A DNA stretch of 64,000 bases, from NCBI GenBank assembly GCA_945902955.1, contig CAMDNO010000003.1, positions 1 to 64,000 on the forward strand, given 5' to 3'. Made by a program: the position numbers and the translations under genes. Of this stretch, positions 1-8,272 are shown in pieces (the stretch's first letter is position 1; every line of letters starts with the position of its first letter). Under the pieces are notes generated by a model, which was not told the DNA's origin, did no database searches, and worked only from the letters and a program-made list of their open reading frames with translations. The stretch is from Porphyromonas cangingivalis (lineage in GTDB: Bacteria; Bacteroidota; Bacteroidia; Bacteroidales; Paludibacteraceae).

Positions 1-244
1 ACTTGAAAAATATGCCAGCTCTGAAATTCAACTAGTTACATAATTGATTCAACTAAAATCTACTAATAATAGTAGAATATCTCATATTATAACTTGATTT
101 TTAATTGTAATTTAACCTTTTAGAGTGGAAAGCTGCAAGATGGGTTAAAAGCCTTTTCAATCCGGACCGAATCTTTTATCAAGAAGTCATTTATTCGTTT
201 CCAGTCGCCCTCTTCTGCATAATTAACATTTTTAATCTTTGTCA

Positions 245-334
245 TCATTGTCGCCAATATTCATTGGCGACAATCTTCGACCTCATTTTATTAGCCGATT
301 CCCATATTTTAGCAGCAAGTTGTTGTTTGTTCAT
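245..334 (-). pseudogene. Remnant of type I restriction-modification methyltransferase subunit (HsdM N-terminus)
   Basis: Minus-strand translation MNKQQLAAKIWESANKMRSKIVANEYWRQ* matches the typical HsdM start (MNKQQLAxKIWESANKMRSKIEANEYKDYIL...), then stops after 29 aa. Confidence 0.7.
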
Positions 335-503
335 TGGATAAATTTTGTGATAATAATTACAGAGTTTTAAATGGCAGGGTTGCACATTCTTTATTTCGAA
401 ATTTCAAGCCACAAAGTTAACAATATTGTGCATTATTCAATCCTCATAAAGGTATGAAAAATTCACTAATTTCATTCAAAGCCTTTCGGGGTAAGGTGAT
501 ATG

Positions 504-678
504 AAAAACTGCGAAGCAGTTGAATGTCCTTAGCCATGTACGAAGGATGTGATGAAAGATAAATCAGGAGGGGTAATAATAGAAAACGCCCCCCAAGTAT
601 GCTGCCCATAAGGCAAGCCTGGGAGGCTTATTATCATTGAGTTGGATAACTTGCGAGTAGAATGTTTTACCGAAACGG
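504..678 (-). ncRNA. Candidate structured ncRNA just downstream of, and on the same strand as, the AbiF-like gene
   Basis: Minus-strand promoter TTTG-N20-TACTTTTG (683-714); hairpins ACCG-TTT-CGGT, AAGCC-TCCCA-GGCTT (615-629), TGCC..GGCA, GGGG..CCCC, TCCTT..AAGGA; ends in AACTGC-TTC-GCAGTT-TTT. GC content is clearly above the flanks and there is no convincing ORF. Confidence 0.6.
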
Positions 679-682
679 TGTG

Positions 683-714
683 CAAAAGTAACTCATTATT
701 CGCATATATGCAAA
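683..714 (-). promoter_or_regulatory. Bacteroidetes-type promoter for the candidate ncRNA (-33 TTTG at 711-714, -7 TACTTTTG at 683-690)
   Basis: Matches the TTTG / TAnnTTTG consensus with a 20 nt spacer. Confidence 0.55.
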
Positions 715-745
715 CAATAGAGCATGTATTTTTTTGTATATTTAT

Positions 746-1702
746 TTATTTCCATATATTTTCTTCTTTCCAGTTAGTAGGGAAGCCCATAAATCCGGTA
801 TTTACCACGTGTTTATATTCGTCAAACAGGGCAATTAATCGGGTTTTGAAACTCGAATGGGGATTAGCTGTTTGCAGCAGATAATTTATCATGCATACAA
901 AATAATACATTTTTGAACGCTGAACAGTGTCAGGGTTCGATATCCAGACCTTGGTTTTCGAAAAGCCAAGTTTCATGGGTACGATGTTCATATCTCTGTT
1001 CCATAACCGTGCGTGATGTGCACAAATATTGCGCACATAATTTACAGAATGCAGCCACGACGAGAAGGTTTCGGGTGGTAAACCAAACCATTTTGCTATG
1101 GCGGCAATATCGCTTCGTTCTTTCAGATTATTGCATATTTGCGATAAGTGATTGAAATACATAATTTCAACACTCATCCACGAAGGTGGATTTGTAGGCG
1201 TATCGTATTTTTGTGCGTAATGTTGAATAAAAACTTCGGCTTTGTTGCTAACAAGTTGTTCTTTAATGTGCTTCTGAATGTCCTTAAAAACATCAATTGT
1301 TACTTCAGCACCATCTTTCCTTATATGCGTATGAACTTTAAATATATCTTTGTTGTCCTGCCAGTGTGAACCATATTTATGACTAAGTTGATAAATTATT
1401 TGAGAACGAATAGCAATTTCCAAACGTTCAATAGCATCGAAAATCAACAGTCGTAATTTTCGATCAAAAACATATAAATCGTAGATATGATACCAGCTTG
1501 TGTTCGGTTTAAAATCATCAGTACGAACACCATCAACCCATTGTTTGTATGGCAGCATATACGCACTCATTCTGTAATAACTTATACCCGAAAGATGTCT
1601 TTTGGTTCTTTCGTTGTTCTCTATAAGCAAACCTCTGCTTTTTAATAAATCAACTTGCTCCTGATAGTTTTTAGGGGGTTTTGTATATTCACATTTAGCC
1701 AT
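746..1702 (-). CDS. Abi_2 / AbiD-AbiF family abortive infection protein, HEPN-like
   Basis: N-terminus KPPKNYQEQVDLLKSRGLLIENNERTKRHLSGISYYRMSAYMLPYKQ is typical of Abi_2; RNICAH matches the HEPN RX4-6H motif. Confidence 0.88.
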   Translation of the reverse strand: MAKCEYTKPPKNYQEQVDLLKSRGLLIENNERTKRHLSGISYYRMSAYMLPYKQWVDGVRTDDFKPNTSWYHIYDLYVFDRKLRLLIFDAIERLEIAIRSQIIYQLSHKYGSHWQDNKDIFKVHTHIRKDGAEVTIDVFKDIQKHIKEQLVSNKAEVFIQHYAQKYDTPTNPPSWMSVEIMYFNHLSQICNNLKERSDIAAIAKWFGLPPETFSSWLHSVNYVRNICAHHARLWNRDMNIVPMKLGFSKTKVWISNPDTVQRSKMYYFVCMINYLLQTANPHSSFKTRLIALFDEYKHVVNTGFMGFPTNWKEENIWK

Positions 1703-1744
1703 AACTATTCGTGTACCGTTTTTTTTTTATTTTTATTTGTTCTG

Positions 1745-1752
1745 CAAATATA
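1745..1752 (-). promoter_or_regulatory. -7 element TATATTTG upstream of the Abi gene
   Basis: TAnnTTTG consensus about 40 nt before the start codon; no clear -33 element. Confidence 0.4.
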
Positions 1753-1890
1753 TACATTATTTTTATCGTATTAACGGTTATCAGGTATTTAAATTAACCA
1801 CCTTAATTAATAATTCCATTTATTTCTATGAATAAAACCATATTTTCGCTATCTGATACTTAGTTTGTGTCTCATTCATACCCTTACTAT

Positions 1891-2631
1891 TTACAATACC
1901 ACGACATAACTCGAATGCACCCATTCATCAACACCTATCTTATACCAAATCCCATCCTGCCCCGTCTTGGTTACTATGTCGCCTGAGTTTAGTTTGCGTT
2001 TTATCGGGTAGTTTGTTCCGCTTCCTGTCCGTACATTTAACGTGGCGGTGTTTACACGTAGTTTTACGGTTTCGTTGTCGTCAGTTGTTTCGCCAATTTC
2101 CTGTTTAAACTGCTGCCATATCTCTTTATCAAGCATCATTTTAGGGCAGTCTTTTCCGGTAATATCAAAGTGTCTGTATACATTAGCAGTAGTTAAGTTA
2201 TGCTCTTTTAGCAAGTACCTTGTAAGTTCAATGGTATTTTGTCGGGTTACAGAAAAATCGCTGTCCGAATTCACACACATTTCAATGCCAATCATATAAT
2301 CGTTTGGTCTATCGCTTCGCGGTATGCCTATTTCGTTATAAATTAACTCTTTATATCCTGCTTTTGAGCCTACATGATAACCCACTTCATCATCGGGAAT
2401 GCATCGGATAATCTGTTTATCATCCACCACATAATGCGCCGAAGCCGAAATCTTTACCTTTTCGCCGTTTTTCTTAGTCAGATATTGGTCCGAATTAAAA
2501 TACCGTGCATTCGCCAGCGCATTTGCACCCTTATTCGTGTTCGCAGTCCAATGAATAATTATAGCTTTTAAAGCGGTAAGTTTCCGAAAAGGGCGGTTCT
2601 TACTTAGTAGTTGGACAGTAATTTCAATCAT
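1891..2631 (-). CDS. N-acetylmuramoyl-L-alanine amidase with C-terminal SH3-like domain
   Basis: IIIHWTANTN, SAHYVVDDKQIIRCIPDDEVGYHVG, YRHFDITGKDCPKM amidase_2 motifs; C-terminal LNVRTGSGTNYPIKRKLNSGDIV SH3_3. Confidence 0.88.
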   Translation of the reverse strand: MIEITVQLLSKNRPFRKLTALKAIIIHWTANTNKGANALANARYFNSDQYLTKKNGEKVKISASAHYVVDDKQIIRCIPDDEVGYHVGSKAGYKELIYNEIGIPRSDRPNDYMIGIEMCVNSDSDFSVTRQNTIELTRYLLKEHNLTTANVYRHFDITGKDCPKMMLDKEIWQQFKQEIGETTDDNETVKLRVNTATLNVRTGSGTNYPIKRKLNSGDIVTKTGQDGIWYKIGVDEWVHSSYVVVL

Positions 2632-2644
2632 ATTTTTGTTTTGG

Positions 2645-2680
2645 TTTTTCTTTCTTATTCCCCTTTAGGGGCTAGGGGTC
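2645..2680 (+). repeat. REP-like sequence TTTTTCTTTCTTATTCCCCTTTAGGGGCTAGGGGTC, copy 1
   Basis: Near-identical direct copy at 8211-8248. Confidence 0.65.
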
Positions 2681-3170
2681 ATAAACTCACATCCTCATCA
2701 TCCTGCCGTTGGTCGGCAGTAACAGCCGTAAACAAACTATCAGCCGTTAAGTTATTACTCGATTCCAATAGATTATTTTCAATCTGCTGTTTATTATAAA
2801 TAGCCTTACGCATATTTTTGAAGTACAAAACAGTATTCAATAAGTCGTGAAAAAACTTCGACCCCTGACTTAGAAACAATCCGGTAATAATACACCCAAC
2901 CACCCCTTTAAAAGTAAGCATCGTAAGCGGTTCAATTTTACTATTCTCGGAAATCAGCATAAAAAAGTCAGCATTACAAACCAACGCCACCGCAATCCCA
3001 ATCACTCCCGAAAGCAACTGTATTTTGCGTTCACGCTTCTTTTCGCCAACCACATCGCCCGCCTTATCAGCCAACGAACGTACATGCAACTTAATAAAAT
3101 TCGCTATTTTCTCGGTTATCAAACTCAACATAAACAAAGTGAGTGATACAGAAATGATAAGGTTGTCCAT
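2679..3170 (-). CDS. Holin-like small membrane protein
   Basis: Several hydrophobic segments; next to the amidase. Confidence 0.5.
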   Translation of the reverse strand: MDNLIISVSLTLFMLSLITEKIANFIKLHVRSLADKAGDVVGEKKRERKIQLLSGVIGIAVALVCNADFFMLISENSKIEPLTMLTFKGVVGCIITGLFLSQGSKFFHDLLNTVLYFKNMRKAIYNKQQIENNLLESSNNLTADSLFTAVTADQRQDDEDVSL

Positions 3171-3260
3171 AGAGAGAGGGGATTGGGTTTTTTAGTGGGT
3201 TTTATAGTTTATTGGAAGTGATGGTAAATGAATGGCAGTCAGCAGTTGAAAAAATGCGTT

Positions 3261-5171
3261 TTATTGGGCGTTATTTTTAAAATTATCTATATTTTTCAAA
3301 TAGTCTGCATCTTTAGAATATACTTTATAAAATGATTCTTGTTTGGTTAGAATATTAAAAACAAAATTTCTAATCGCTCTATTTATTCCAAATTTATCTT
3401 TCATTAAAAATAAGATAATTCTGAAAAAAATAATACCTAAAATAATAATTGCATTTGTATTGAAATTTTTATTTATAAAGCTAATTATAATCGCTATTGT
3501 TGATAAAAGCATGACTTCAAAAATATAAGACGTAATGACTGAAATATTCATTAAATTTGGTAGCCTAGATAATGCTTTTTTTCTAGCACTTTCCATAATA
3601 TTGAGTTTTAGCCTAGATTCTCCTAGTTCTTTTTCTAATAAACTATTAGCAAATTCTTTCAAAGGAATTAATTTCTCGTCCGTATTTTGTTTTACAAATC
3701 TTTGCTCAAAACGATAATTTGCGTATGCTTTAAGGGATGATACTATATCCTCTGGATTTGAAGTACTTTCTCTTATTTGGTTAAGGTAGCTAAATACTTC
3801 TTGACCTGGAAGATTAAAGTCAGTCCTCCTCATTTTTATGTATTTTATAAAATCTGCATAATCTGCTTCTTTCTCAACCTTATGAAATGAATTATGAATT
3901 ACAAAAAGTTGTGATGGCAAAATGGTTTCTGCAATGGTATTTGGATTGTCATCTGTTGTAATTTCATTTAAAGTACCATCGGTGGTTAAATAGAAAGACT
4001 TAATATCCTTGTAATTGTAGTCGTTATGATCTCTTATTTGTCGAACATGCAGTATGTTTTTTGCATCGACTAAGGCAGCCCCCATAGTGTATGACCATCT
4101 ACCATATTTCTCGTGTTTTATTTTAAAAATTTTCTTTTGTAAAAGTGCCAAATCGATTTGTTTTATACCTTTTATTGGTTCAACAACAATTTCAAAGTTA
4201 TCACAAAATGATTGAAATTGCTTTTCAAGATTCAGTCTATAATTATTAGGAGATGAAACTTTACCTGATTTTCTTCTTTTTAGATAATCCGTTTCAAAGG
4301 AATTATTGAAAGGTAAATCATCAATAATCTCACATAAAATTTTCTCTGAATCAGGTGTAGTTTTTTTCTTTAATTCTATAGTTCGTCCATTTAAGTTTTT
4401 ATAAATCTCATCATAAGAAACTTTTGCTAATTTAAATTTTATGCCATCATTCTTACAGGATTCAATTATAGATACGATACTTTCTTGTCTTTGTTCACCA
4501 TCAACACCTAAAGCTCTTATTACAATGTTTGTATCTAAATAATAAGTTTTATTTGTGAAAATATTTTTAGAAATAGAAGATACTCCTCTACCAGAAGTGA
4601 GAATTGCAAATTCAATAGATTTTGAAAATAGAGCATATATTGCTTTATTTTTAAAATTATTGTCCCAATCCAAAAATGAATTAAAAAGGATTATGTCATC
4701 TTGGTTAAATTCAGACTTAATTGAATCACAAATTAAAGTTTTTAAATCACTTACTGCAAAAGAATTGATATTAATATATAAACTTTTTAGCAATACATTT
4801 TTAATTGATTCTACTTTGTCTTGTATTTTTTTAGTTTCACAAAACTGAGTAATAAATGCTTCAATAGAGAATTTGTCATATCTTTCTCTAAATTTTTGTA
4901 CTGCTTCAACAGTCAATTTCACTAAAATGTCATCATCAGTTGGCTCAAGTATAAAATTACTATTTGAATCAATTATTTTTAAATAATGTTCATAATTAAT
5001 TTTGATACCCAAAGTCTTTTTTATATATGAAAATATCTCATCTCGAAGATGTTCTTTATTGTCTTGAGACATAAGAAACTCACAAACTATTGCTACAATT
5101 GAAGTTGAATATTCGTTGTCTTCAATATCTTCTAGCCAGCAATTAATCCTGAAAATGTCAAATCCGTTCAT
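3261..5171 (-). CDS. PIN-like domain protein with two C-terminal TM segments
   Basis: YYLDTNIVIRALG, YDEIYKNL, AALVDAKNILHVRQIRDHND and FYLTTDGTL give a PIN-like D..E..D..D series; hydrophobic VITSYIFEVMLLSTIAIIISFI and AIIILGIIFFRIILFLM near the C-terminus. Confidence 0.65.
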   Translation of the reverse strand: MNGFDIFRINCWLEDIEDNEYSTSIVAIVCEFLMSQDNKEHLRDEIFSYIKKTLGIKINYEHYLKIIDSNSNFILEPTDDDILVKLTVEAVQKFRERYDKFSIEAFITQFCETKKIQDKVESIKNVLLKSLYININSFAVSDLKTLICDSIKSEFNQDDIILFNSFLDWDNNFKNKAIYALFSKSIEFAILTSGRGVSSISKNIFTNKTYYLDTNIVIRALGVDGEQRQESIVSIIESCKNDGIKFKLAKVSYDEIYKNLNGRTIELKKKTTPDSEKILCEIIDDLPFNNSFETDYLKRRKSGKVSSPNNYRLNLEKQFQSFCDNFEIVVEPIKGIKQIDLALLQKKIFKIKHEKYGRWSYTMGAALVDAKNILHVRQIRDHNDYNYKDIKSFYLTTDGTLNEITTDDNPNTIAETILPSQLFVIHNSFHKVEKEADYADFIKYIKMRRTDFNLPGQEVFSYLNQIRESTSNPEDIVSSLKAYANYRFEQRFVKQNTDEKLIPLKEFANSLLEKELGESRLKLNIMESARKKALSRLPNLMNISVITSYIFEVMLLSTIAIIISFINKNFNTNAIIILGIIFFRIILFLMKDKFGINRAIRNFVFNILTKQESFYKVYSKDADYLKNIDNFKNNAQ

Positions 5172-5194
5172 ATTTATTTTTTTATAATGCCACG

Positions 5195-5222
5195 TAACGA
5201 ATAAGTATAAGAGCTTATGTTA
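5195..5222. other. attC-like bulged hairpin between the PIN-like and GHKL genes
   Basis: TAAC-(GA)-ATAAG / CTTATGTTA: 9 bp stem with a 2 nt bulge, followed by GTTAGC. Confidence 0.3.
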
Positions 5223-5236
5223 GCAGCCAGTATTAG

Positions 5237-7195
5237 TTATTTGTCGTTTGGCAAATATTGTTTGTACTTGTTTCTTAGATAGTTTAATCCTTCTTTGTTG
5301 TCTTCAAGATTAAGATTAAGCTTATCTTTTATAAATTCGTGTCGGAATCTTGATTCACTGATTATATCACCCCATGATAAAATAAAAACATCAAAATTCT
5401 CACCTTCATGAATGTGTCCATACTTTCTATTCCTTTGAGTTAGCAATGGCTTTATTTCATCTTTAAAATCTTTTGTTACAAGTAAAAATTTCCATCTTGT
5501 TTTTCCTTTTGGGAATCTATTGTCGTTAGCAACTTTTGTTGCGTATGATTCAATTTGGGTTTTTTCTTCAAAACCAGCATCTAAATTCGGTCTTTTTAAT
5601 TCAATTACAAGATTTTCTTTTCCAGCACTACCAAGACTATATTGTTGCCATAAACATACGTCTGGAATTGTTTGTAATTCGGAGTTATCTTCAGACTCTA
5701 TTTCACTTTCGAAATCTTCTCTTTTTAAACAATCCTTTAAATAGGATTTTAGAACATTCTTTAAAGTCAAATCATCAACACCATAAGTATATTCATCTCC
5801 AAAAATCCAAGTTTCTTTTATTATAATTTTATGTAAGTGTCTACGTTCTAATATGTTTTTATTTAAATCTTTGTCGTAGATAATCTGCTCAAGTCCATTT
5901 AAAAAGTTCAGACGATTTTTGATTTCTGTCATTGCATCAATAATGCTAGACAATGATGTTGATTCAAGTAAATCAGCTAAATCATCAATCTTTTCCACAG
6001 GTAATTCAATTACATCGCTTAAAATCTTCCTTAGATTTTTTGAGTCATTCTCAAGAGCTTCACTTACTAGCTTTAATGTCAATTTTTTATTCCTGTCATC
6101 TTGTTCGTTAAAAGCTGGCAAGAATTCGTTTATCTGTAATGCAACAATATCAAAAACTTGTCTCTTTGATTGTTCAATTATATTTTCTGCAGGCTCTTTA
6201 TAAGGATAAAGTCCCTTTTGTTTTAATTCGTCTATGAATTCTTTGGAATACTCGTGTAGCCTTTTACGAACATATTCTCTTGCAAAATCTTTAGCAAACT
6301 TGAAAATACCTAAAAGAGTTTCATCGGTCTCATACATATTTAATAAATTCTCCCTGTGTAATTTTTCAATATATATTGATTGAATGAAAACTGAGATAGG
6401 AATACTCGAGCGAATTCCCAAATTGGTATCTATATACGGTATTCCATCTTTTGTACACAAATAGGTTTTTTTCTTACTGTTCTCGAAATTCCACTCTAAA
6501 ATCTTAATTGTAAATTTATAAGTTAATTCTCCTACTTCTGCATTAACTTCTATTAGGTCAGAGTTTTTTATTAAAGAAGCAAATTCAAGCTCATTTTTAT
6601 TAAAGAAAATTTTGAATTGCGGATAACTTACCCAATATGAAGCAAATTTCTCTTCAATTTCTTTTCGATTTTCAATCTTTAAAGCATTCTCAGCATTCTT
6701 AAAGTTAATATTGTTTATCTCTACTTTAAACCCAGTTTTCGTTTCTCCTTTCGGTTTTTGTTTTAAATCGCTAATTTCAGTTCTTGAAAGTTGATTTCGG
6801 TCTAAAGTGATTGTGAATTCAGAAACATTTCCATTTGTTTGAAAATTACTAGTGAATTTAACGAGATCACCTAGAGCAAGTCCTTTGTATCTCCCTTTTC
6901 CTTCTTTTCCGTGATATTGTCTACCTTTTGGGCTTTGCGTAATTATTTTCTTTTCGGAACCACCAAGTCTTGAAAAAACATCCTGAGCTTTTTCATATGT
7001 TAACCCATGACCATTATCAATAATTTTTATATATTCATAACCACCAAGTATCGTTGGCTTATATTCAACATGGATTTCGTCTGCATCAGCATCTAATGAA
7101 TTCCAAAGCAATTCTGATACTGCATTAATCCCATTTGATTTTGTTAAAGATTCAATATGGTCTTTCTCAACGCTAATGTCTATTATTTTGCTCAT
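5237..7195 (-). CDS. GHKL (HSP90/MutL-like) ATPase with C-terminal PD-(D/E)xK-like nuclease motif
   Basis: N box ELLWNSLDADAD, G1 DNGHG, G2 GKEGKGRYKGLALG; C-terminal IPDVCLWQQYSLGSAGKENLVIELKRP fits PD-Xn-ExK. Confidence 0.8.
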   Translation of the reverse strand: MSKIIDISVEKDHIESLTKSNGINAVSELLWNSLDADADEIHVEYKPTILGGYEYIKIIDNGHGLTYEKAQDVFSRLGGSEKKIITQSPKGRQYHGKEGKGRYKGLALGDLVKFTSNFQTNGNVSEFTITLDRNQLSRTEISDLKQKPKGETKTGFKVEINNINFKNAENALKIENRKEIEEKFASYWVSYPQFKIFFNKNELEFASLIKNSDLIEVNAEVGELTYKFTIKILEWNFENSKKKTYLCTKDGIPYIDTNLGIRSSIPISVFIQSIYIEKLHRENLLNMYETDETLLGIFKFAKDFAREYVRKRLHEYSKEFIDELKQKGLYPYKEPAENIIEQSKRQVFDIVALQINEFLPAFNEQDDRNKKLTLKLVSEALENDSKNLRKILSDVIELPVEKIDDLADLLESTSLSSIIDAMTEIKNRLNFLNGLEQIIYDKDLNKNILERRHLHKIIIKETWIFGDEYTYGVDDLTLKNVLKSYLKDCLKREDFESEIESEDNSELQTIPDVCLWQQYSLGSAGKENLVIELKRPNLDAGFEEKTQIESYATKVANDNRFPKGKTRWKFLLVTKDFKDEIKPLLTQRNRKYGHIHEGENFDVFILSWGDIISESRFRHEFIKDKLNLNLEDNKEGLNYLRNKYKQYLPNDK

Positions 7196-7367
7196 TTTTA
7201 TAGTTTTTCTTGGTTCTTATTTTTTTATACTTGCTGTTAGCCTGTAAATATGGTAATAAAACATCTCCAAATAATTACAAATATCCCCATATTCCCCAGT
7301 TTTCCACATTTATTTAATTCTCACATAAGCAATTATTAAAGTATATGCAGCTACTTTTTTCGCCCCG

Positions 7368-7375
7368 CAAATATA
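7368..7375 (-). promoter_or_regulatory. -7 element TATATTTG upstream of the GHKL gene
   Basis: TAnnTTTG consensus. Confidence 0.35.
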
Positions 7376-7423
7376 AACATTATTTTTAGCTATTTAACCT
7401 ATAAAGTATTTATTTCTAACTTT

Positions 7424-8002
7424 TTATTTCACCAGCAGCAAACCCACCAACAACCCACCTACCGTAACCCCACCTGCTCCCCAAAGCAGGTTAGTTCCAA
7501 GATTTTTCAGTTGTTGAGCTTTCAGATTAGCTTTTACCTGTATTAATTGTTCGTTTGTTTTTAGCATATTATCGTTCAGAGCTTTGTTGTCGATAGTAAG
7601 TTGCCGGAGGTTTTTATCCGTTTCGGCATTGTATTTCCGTATAAAGTTGGTTACATCGTTTATATTGTAATACATTCGGTTTACATCGGTTTGCAGGCTA
7701 TTTATATTTAGCTGTAGACTATCTAATGAGCCCACGAGGTTTTTTACTTTTTGGAGGTCGGTTATAGCTTTTTGGAAAGCACTTACACCGTAACGGTTAA
7801 TTATATAAAGTGTGTCGTAGTCGCATCGGATGGTTTTGTTTTTTATTCCCCGAAGGGTATCAATATCCACTATGGTGCTGTTGTTTTTGCGTGGGATTAC
7901 AATGTCGGTTTGTGCTTGTAGGCTTGTTGTAAAAAGTAGGAATAGAAAAAATCCACTTATTATTTTTAAAAAGCTTGTTGTGGCTGGTGTTTGCAGTTTC
8001 AT
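7424..8002 (-). CDS. Secreted coiled-coil protein with C-terminal TM helix (spanin-like architecture, speculative)
   Basis: Signal peptide, long polar coiled-coil region, C-terminal GAGGVTVGGLLVGLLLVK. Confidence 0.5.
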   Translation of the reverse strand: MKLQTPATTSFLKIISGFFLFLLFTTSLQAQTDIVIPRKNNSTIVDIDTLRGIKNKTIRCDYDTLYIINRYGVSAFQKAITDLQKVKNLVGSLDSLQLNINSLQTDVNRMYYNINDVTNFIRKYNAETDKNLRQLTIDNKALNDNMLKTNEQLIQVKANLKAQQLKNLGTNLLWGAGGVTVGGLLVGLLLVK

Positions 8003-8042
8003 TTGTATGTTTTTTAATTCATTAGATAGTTATAAAAATTAG

Positions 8043-8170
8043 GTACGCGGATTATACGGATTGAGCGGATAGGTGCGGATTTTCATTTTCAACTAGTTGA
8101 AAATTATCAAAACCAATCCGTATTATTTATATTTCTTATCCGTTTTTATCCGCTTAATCCGTTTCTCCCG
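8043..8170. repeat. GCGGAT-type degenerate inverted repeat region containing the palindrome TTTTCAACTAGTTGAAAA
   Basis: GCGGAT/ACGGAT motifs on one side, ATCCG motifs on the other, around a perfect 18 bp palindrome. Confidence 0.55.
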
Positions 8171-8210
8171 TTGAGACGGGACGTCGAAATACTCCGTCCG
8201 CGTTACTATT

Positions 8211-8248
8211 TTTTTCTTTCTTATTCCCCCTTTGGGGGCTAGGGGGTC
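8211..8248 (+). repeat. REP-like sequence TTTTTCTTTCTTATTCCCCCTTTGGGGGCTAGGGGGTC, copy 2
   Basis: Direct copy of 2645-2680. Confidence 0.65.
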
Positions 8249-8272
8249 TATCCTTCGTGGGTTAGGTTTCTT

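Noticed and set aside
642-884. 80 aa plus-strand ORF covering the end of the Abi gene and the ncRNA region
   Set aside because: Low-complexity hydrophobic translation antisense to the Abi gene; structured RNA on the opposite strand explains the region better
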